DNA from: an uncultured Bacteroidales bacterium
Lineage (GTDB): Bacteria; Bacteroidota; Bacteroidia; Bacteroidales; UBA932
DNA length: 7,284 bases
Direction: 5' to 3'
NCBI GenBank assembly: GCA_945874815.1
Contig: CAMCIE010000068.1
Location: forward strand, 1 to 7,284
Shown here: positions 6,169 through 7,284 of the stretch, piece after piece
Layout: the number at the start of each line of letters is the position of its first letter
Position numbering within the stretch: position 1 is the first letter of the stretch
The notes under the pieces: generated by a model
The model's input: the letters and a program-made list of their open reading frames with translations, nothing else
What the model was told of the DNA's origin: nothing
The model's database searches: none
Position numbers and translations under genes: made by a program

Positions 6169-7284
6169 CATTGTAGAATTCATTCTGCAGAACAGTGAAA
6201 TCGGTGACTTCCACCAATTCAATCTTGCATTTGTACTTTTTCTTCCAGCGTCCAAGAATGGAGGAAAAAAGGCCTCTGGTCAGGTATGAACCCAGAATAG
6301 GGCTGACTTTCAGTTTGAGGTCCGTAATCTTTTTCTCGTTCACATAGTATGTAAGTCTTCTCTCGATGGCTTCGTCTATGACTACACTCGAAGATATCTT
6401 TCCTGTTCCATGGCATACCGGACACACTTCCATTGTGTTGATTTCGGTTGCCGGACGTACCCTCTGGCGGGTAATCTGCATAAGACCGAACTTAGTCAGC
6501 GGCAATACGTTATGCTTTGCCCTGTCAGTCTCCATCAGCTCCTGCATTTTTTTGTACAAGGCGTTGCGATGCTCGTTGGTCTCCATGTCTATGAAATCCA
6601 CGATGACAATTCCGCCCATGTCACGCAGCCTCAGCTGTCGTGCAATTTCTTCCGCGGCATAGCAGTTCACATCGAATGTGTTCTGCTCCTGTTCCTTATT
6701 CTTGGATCTGGTACCGCTGTTTACGTCTATCACATGCAGTGCTTCCGTGTGCTCAATCACAAGATATGCGCCCTGTTTGATAGGAACGACTTTGCCGAAC
6801 GCGCTTTTGATCTGCCTGGTGACCTCAAAGTGGTCAAAAATCGGAGTCTTGTCTTTGTAAAGCTTTACAATCTTCTCTTGCTCCGGCGAAATCAATGAGA
6901 TATATTTGCGTATCTCTGAATAGATGTTCTCGTCATTTACATAAATGTTCGAGAATGAGTCGTTCAGCAAATCCCTCAGGATAGTGGTCGTCTTGCTGTA
7001 CTCTGTGAAAAGCAGCTGGACGCTCTTGGATTTGGCCAGTTTGTTCCAGGAACCTTCCCATTTTTCTATCAGTGAGATGATTTCCGCATCAAGGACAGCT
7101 GCGTTCTTGCCTTCGGCTGCCGTGCGGATGATTGCTCCGTAGTTCTTGGGAAGAATACTCCTTACAAGTGTTTCAAGCCTTCTTTTTTCCTCTTTTGAGG
7201 AAATCTTCTGGGAAACGCTTACCTTCTCTGCGAAGGGTAAAAGTACAATGTTTCGTCCTGCCAATGAAATTTCCGCTGTCAGTC
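6146..7284 (-). CDS. rng: Rne/Rng family ribonuclease (RNase G type), 5'-partial
   Basis: This is the C-terminal 378 residues of an RNase E/G endoribonuclease, which cuts single-stranded RNA in rRNA maturation and mRNA decay. The frame runs off the right edge; the first complete codons read LTAEISLAGRNIVLLPF, which is internal family sequence, so the TTG at 7264-7262 is not the start and the N-terminal S1 domain is outside the window. Visible hallmarks are HVIDVNSG with Asp at 6727-6725 and IVIVDFIDM with Asp at 6598-6596, matching the two metal-binding aspartates of E. coli RNase E (D303 and D346); ARQLRLRDMGG; and the zinc-link CPVCHGTG (Cys codons 6424-6422 and 6415-6413). It ends about 90 residues after the zinc link, with no long scaffold tail as in RNase E, so it is the short RNase G form. 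It is convergent to the surface operon and shares the terminator hairpin with it. Confidence 0.96.
   Translation of the reverse strand, partial: LTAEISLAGRNIVLLPFAEKVSVSQKISSKEEKRRLETLVRSILPKNYGAIIRTAAEGKNAAVLDAEIISLIEKWEGSWNKLAKSKSVQLLFTEYSKTTTILRDLLNDSFSNIYVNDENIYSEIRKYISLISPEQEKIVKLYKDKTPIFDHFEVTRQIKSAFGKVVPIKQGAYLVIEHTEALHVIDVNSGTRSKNKEQEQNTFDVNCYAAEEIARQLRLRDMGGIVIVDFIDMETNEHRNALYKKMQELMETDRAKHNVLPLTKFGLMQITRQRVRPATEINTMEVCPVCHGTGKISSSVVIDEAIERRLTYYVNEKKITDLKLKVSPILGSYLTRGLFSSILGRWKKKYKCKIELVEVTDFTVLQNEFYNAKGDKLD

Noticed and set aside
6410..6898. Open frame of 162 codons on the + strand
   Set aside because: It is antisense to conserved RNase E/G motifs, including the metal-binding aspartates and zinc link, so the - strand is the coding one.

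Overview
The window looks like a chromosomal segment from a member of the Bacteroidales (phylum Bacteroidota). Three of the genes encode lipoproteins with lipoboxes ending in SC or AC. One protein carries BACON-type domains, and the cell-surface LRR, subtilase, DUF1573 and lipocalin-like combination is typical of gut Bacteroidales. None of the starts has a strong Shine-Dalgarno sequence, which is usual for this phylum. Genus cannot be assigned from the sequence alone.

Positions 1-6106 hold five genes on the + strand, separated by 5 to 19 bases, with no visible internal terminator or promoter. This is very likely one transcription unit whose promoter and first gene start lie to the left of the window. 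In order: (1) the C-terminal 500 residues of a leucine-rich-repeat (LRR) protein, open at the left edge; (2) a 546-residue lipoprotein with two BACON-like Ig domains followed by an LRR domain that has a plant-type N-terminal cap and LxGxIP repeats; (3) a 672-residue S8 (subtilisin-like) protease lipoprotein with a prodomain, a complete Asp/His/Ser triad and a C-terminal Ig-like domain; (4) a 150-residue secreted DUF1573 protein; (5) a 146-residue lipocalin-like lipoprotein. All four proteins whose N-termini are visible carry export signals, so the operon builds a set of envelope proteins: two LRR binding modules, one protease and two small beta-rich partners. A reasonable but unproven reading is a surface proteolysis module in which the LRR proteins bind a protein target, the subtilase cuts it, and a small protein may restrain or assist the protease.

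Positions 6107-6145 are a short convergent intergenic gap. A strong, nearly perfect hairpin at 6132-6168 lies at the junction of the two transcription units and probably terminates both. Its right arm is also the last coding sequence of the opposing gene, whose stop codon begins in the loop.

Positions 6146-7284 on the - strand hold the C-terminal part of a Rne/Rng-family ribonuclease (RNase G type). It is cut by the right edge of the window, so its N-terminal S1 region is not seen. This is a housekeeping RNA-processing gene, unrelated in function to the surface operon. No tRNA, rRNA, CRISPR array, insertion sequence or long repeat was recognised.
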